A DNA stretch of 64,000 bases. It comes from Lasiosphaeris hirsuta. Lineage: Eukaryota > Ascomycota > Sordariomycetes > Sordariales > Lasiosphaeriaceae. The position numbers and the translations under genes were made by a program. Below the pieces are notes generated by a model. That model did no database searches. It was not told where the DNA came from and saw only the letters and a list, made by a program, of their open reading frames with translations. The stretch lies in contig JAUKUA010000005.1 in assembly GCA_030549175.1 (NCBI GenBank), positions 2,356,001-2,420,000 of the forward strand. The letters are read 5' to 3'. Below are positions 61,021 to 64,000 of this stretch, in pieces; position 1 is the stretch's first letter; each line of letters starts with the position of its first letter.

Positions 61021-61799
61021 TGAATTTGCTTGTACCACCTGCTCCTCACTGTCGAGGGCGCTGAAAATGGCGACACGTGCCAGCCGGATTCGGCGGCCGC
61101 AACAGCGCTTTCTCGCTTTAACCTGTAATTTCGCGGAGCTGTGGGCCTCGTTTGCCGTAGGTCACAACCTACTGGAACATGAACAGGCGTCAGATCGACG
61201 CTGCCGCCTTCCGCTTCCAATTCACTCCTAGCTACCAGCCTTCTCTGTCATCACAACATTGTCAATCTGCAGACTATCGGCAGCGACACCCAGCTCTTCC
61301 ATCGCAGTCTAGTACTTCTCAGACACGCCTTTCTGTGTAGTTTCCCACACGACCTTGTTAGGCGCATTACATCATCCTCGGGACACCACAAGACCCCTCC
61401 TTGAAGCGACCACACAGCCCGCCCACCGGCCCTCCTGCAAACTCCGGCAACACAGCCCGAGAATCTACCCAACACATCATCACCAGCTCTTTCCCCACAA
61501 CGAGCGGCACCTGCCTTTTGAACCCGGCTGCAATTGGACTAAAGGTCAACGGACGACGACGCGACGCCGCAGCACTACGCCCAGAATCCTATAACTACCT
61601 GCGCATCTTTTCCCAGGACCCAACCCCGCGACAGCAACATTCCACAGCCTAGGCAACCAACTCGGCGGCTAGCTCTCAACCACCACCCCCTCCCAGTCGG
61701 ATCTCTTTTGGACAAGTCCTTCTTTTCGTGTTCTCACCAGCCAACCTGGCAGGCAACAAGCGTCGCAGTCTCTCCTCACAGGGAGGTCTGCTGAATAGA
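61021..61799. other. Intergenic region and PP2C leader
   Basis: No gene is recognised. The last 120 bp are pyrimidine rich. The PP2C frame is open back to about 61728 without an ATG, so an upstream coding exon joined at the acceptor near 61734 remains possible. Confidence 0.45.
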
Positions 61800-63746
61800 A
61801 TGTTCGGCGGCTCGAGCTCGTCGGCCTCTAAATCCGAGAGCAATTCTGCCGCCGACACTACTGCCGGCGGCCAGCGCGAGAAACCGCAAAACAAGTCGCC
61901 GTCGCCCGAAAAGGACACGTCGAGTGCAAGAGGCACATCCCCGTCGCCGCCCAAAACCACGGACCAGGCCGCGAGCGGTGAGAAGCGGAGCGGCAACGGC
62001 AGCCCTCCGAGCGTGGGCAGCTCAGCAGAGCAGAAGAAGCGCCGGAGTAGCGGGGTGAGCGGCAGAGCCAGCAGCCTGATAGCCCAAGCTAAAAACACTC
62101 TTTTTACGCAGGCTGGGGGTCGTACCAACAGCGAACAGGGTGCTGACTCGAAGTCATTGAACCAGACTCCTCTGCAGAAGCTCGGCAAGCAGGACCAGGC
62201 TCTTGCCGTGCCCCAAGGCCAGCATAACAATGCTGCCGGCGAATCGCTTCCGGGCCCTCGGTCGACATTCCGAGTGGGCGTCTGGGAGGACCGGAATAAG
62301 AAATGCAGACGAACCATGGAGGACACCCATGCCTTCCTCTACAACTTCCTGCACACTCCCGCTCCAGTCCTCGGCCCCGATGGCGTCACTCAAAAGTTGT
62401 CCAAGTCTGTGGACGACACGGGAGAGCCACGGGCCCAGGATATGATAGAGACCGATAATGGGTACTTCGCCATTTTTGATGGCCACGCAGGTACCTTTGC
62501 CGCGGACTGGTGCGGGAAGAAGCTACATATCATCCTCGAGGACGTCATCAGGAAAAATCCGAATGCGCCCATACCGGAGCTTCTTGACCAAACTTTCACC
62601 TCTGTTGATACTCAGTTAGAAAAGCTGCCTCTCAAAAATAGTGGCTGTACAGCTGCTGTTGCCGTACTCCGCTGGGAGGACAGAGTCCCAAGCGCGCTGT
62701 CAGCCACTGGTTCACAGGCTATTGCACCGGCGGTGGCTAAAGCTGCCGAGGAAGCTTTGAAATCGGACGACATCAAACCTGCCGAGGCTACAACATCATT
62801 GGCTGCCCCGGAAGCTGCCCACGCGAGGTTGAAAGGGTCAGCATCAAGACAGCGCGTCCTCTATACCGCCAATGTTGGCGACGCTCGCATTATTCTGTGC
62901 CGCTCTGGCAAAGCTCTTCGTTTATCCTATGATCACAAGGGCAGCGATGAGAATGAGGGAAAACGCATTTCTAACGCCGGCGGACTGATATTGAACAACC
63001 GTGTCAATGGTGTGCTTGCGGTGACAAGAGCCTTGGGTGATACATATATGAAGGATCTCGTTACTGGACATCCGTACACCACCGAGACGGTGATTCAGCC
63101 CGAGCTCGATGAGTTCATCATCATAGCTTGCGATGGGGTACGTTCAGAGTCTTGCTTGGCTTTTTCTTTTCTTCTTTTTTTCCAAAAAGAAAAAAAGTTT
63201 ATGCGTTGAAATGACTATACTGACGATATATTGTAGTTGTGGGACGTCTGTTCGGACCAGGATGCTGTTGATCTTGTCCGACATATTCAGGAGCCGGTGA
63301 CAGCTGCGAAGCTACTTGTTGACCATGCTCTTGCTCGCTTCAGCACCGATAACCTCTCCTGTATGATCATTCGCTTTGACAAGCATGCCGTTCTCGAGAA
63401 CCAGACCAACAAGGAGAACGCCATTGGGGTGGAGGGCGACGCATCTACAGCCTCGGGGAAAGTCAGCGAAGTAGAAAAGATTATAGGCACGACAAAACAA
63501 AAGATTGCGGAAGGGGATGCGCCGGCGGTGGGCGTTTCCGCCAGCAACAGCGGTCGCGGTCACGACCCTGTTCCAATCGAGGATAGGGAAAAAAACTTCA
63601 CCCCTACCATCATTGAGGGATCAGTCGAGGAGGAACCCAGCCTGATCGAAGACTCGCCAGATGCGGAGTTTGACGGATCCGCGAAATGGAACGCGGATGA
63701 GCCGCGCAAGAGTGCTAGCGATGAAGCCGCAACTAAGGGAGCTTGA
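61800..63746 (+). CDS. PP2C-family protein phosphatase (Ptc1 type)
   Basis: Mn/Mg-dependent Ser/Thr phosphatase. There are two exons, 61800-63137 and 63237-63746, with a 99 bp GTACGT...TAG intron; 615 residues from the ATG at 61800. The N-terminal 130 residues are Ser-rich and disordered. The PP2C core has [35 protein letters not shown] (metal Asp), [58 protein letters not shown] spliced to [13 protein letters not shown], and [13 protein letters not shown] (metal Asp). The VTRALGD and [15 protein letters not shown] stretches match Ptc1, which dampens MAPK signalling in yeast. An 80-residue insert sits between [11 protein letters not shown] and the NVGDAR motif, and the acidic C-terminal tail extends about 130 residues beyond the catalytic core. 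The start is uncertain because the open frame continues upstream without an ATG. Confidence 0.92.
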
Positions 63747-64000
63747 CGGCATTCCTTGCCGTTTTCTATCTCGGACGACTTGGGAACATCGCGCTCACGA
63801 AAGTCTTGTTGAAGAAGGCTACGCAAGGCTGAGGGGTCTCGCTTCTCGGCGGGCTTTTGTCATGGGCTCTATTTTGTGCCTCCTCGGGAGAGATTCTGGG
63901 TCACCTTCCGAAGCTGGTTTGGACACCTAGAAATTTCGGGGTGCTACGCGGCTTCAAGCCGGAGAAGTCATGGCTGGATTGTTGATTAGGGGAACAGGAC
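63747..64000. other. Right edge of window
   Basis: This is the presumed 3' untranslated region of the PP2C gene. No further gene start is seen. Confidence 0.5.

Overview
The window is filamentous-ascomycete nuclear DNA (Pezizomycotina, most likely Sordariomycetes; the class-level placement is inference). The reasons are moderately GC-rich sequence, short 49-100 bp GT-AG introns, two fungal Zn2Cys6 regulators, a fungal-type FHA/forkhead factor, fungal mitofusin (Fzo1), and a Gβ subunit with a fungal phosducin-like protein. Exon models were built by hand. Every multi-exon model closes in frame, with splice phases that rejoin conserved domains. No tRNA, rRNA, CRISPR array or intact transposon was recognised by eye.

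Layout. 1-3185 has no recognisable gene. 3186-8939 holds a Zn2Cys6 regulator (+), a small AhpC/TSA-like thioredoxin-fold protein (+) and a class III PLP aminotransferase (-). A 4.2 kb gene-free gap follows, then an FHA+forkhead transcription factor (-), serine palmitoyltransferase LCB2 (-), acetoacetyl-CoA synthetase (+) and a large Zn2Cys6 regulator with an Asn/His tract (-). 30973-32544 encodes a TAF14-type YEATS/ET protein (-). A gap with a tandem repeat and an eroded reading frame separates it from a RanBP1 homologue (-). 37424-39931 is an 835-residue predicted membrane protein of unknown function (-).

42131-49285 holds a phosducin-like protein and a heterotrimeric G-protein β subunit on the same strand, about 4.8 kb apart with no other recognisable gene between them. 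These two proteins act together, because phosducin-like protein is the Gβγ assembly chaperone. Then come an ADAL-type adenosine/N6-methyl-AMP deaminase (+), mitofusin Fzo1 (-), ESCRT-III Vps2 (+), a decayed member of a fungal multicopy family, and a PP2C phosphatase of the Ptc1 type (+).

Most genes are housekeeping. The accessory-looking parts are the regulator/peroxiredoxin-like/aminotransferase trio, the gene-poor gaps, the eroded frames at about 34.3 kb and 59.9-61.0 kb, and the orphan membrane protein. No convincing new multi-gene system was found. The best leads are the Gβ-phosducin linkage, the decayed family with a possible nuclease-like core motif, and the orphan membrane protein.
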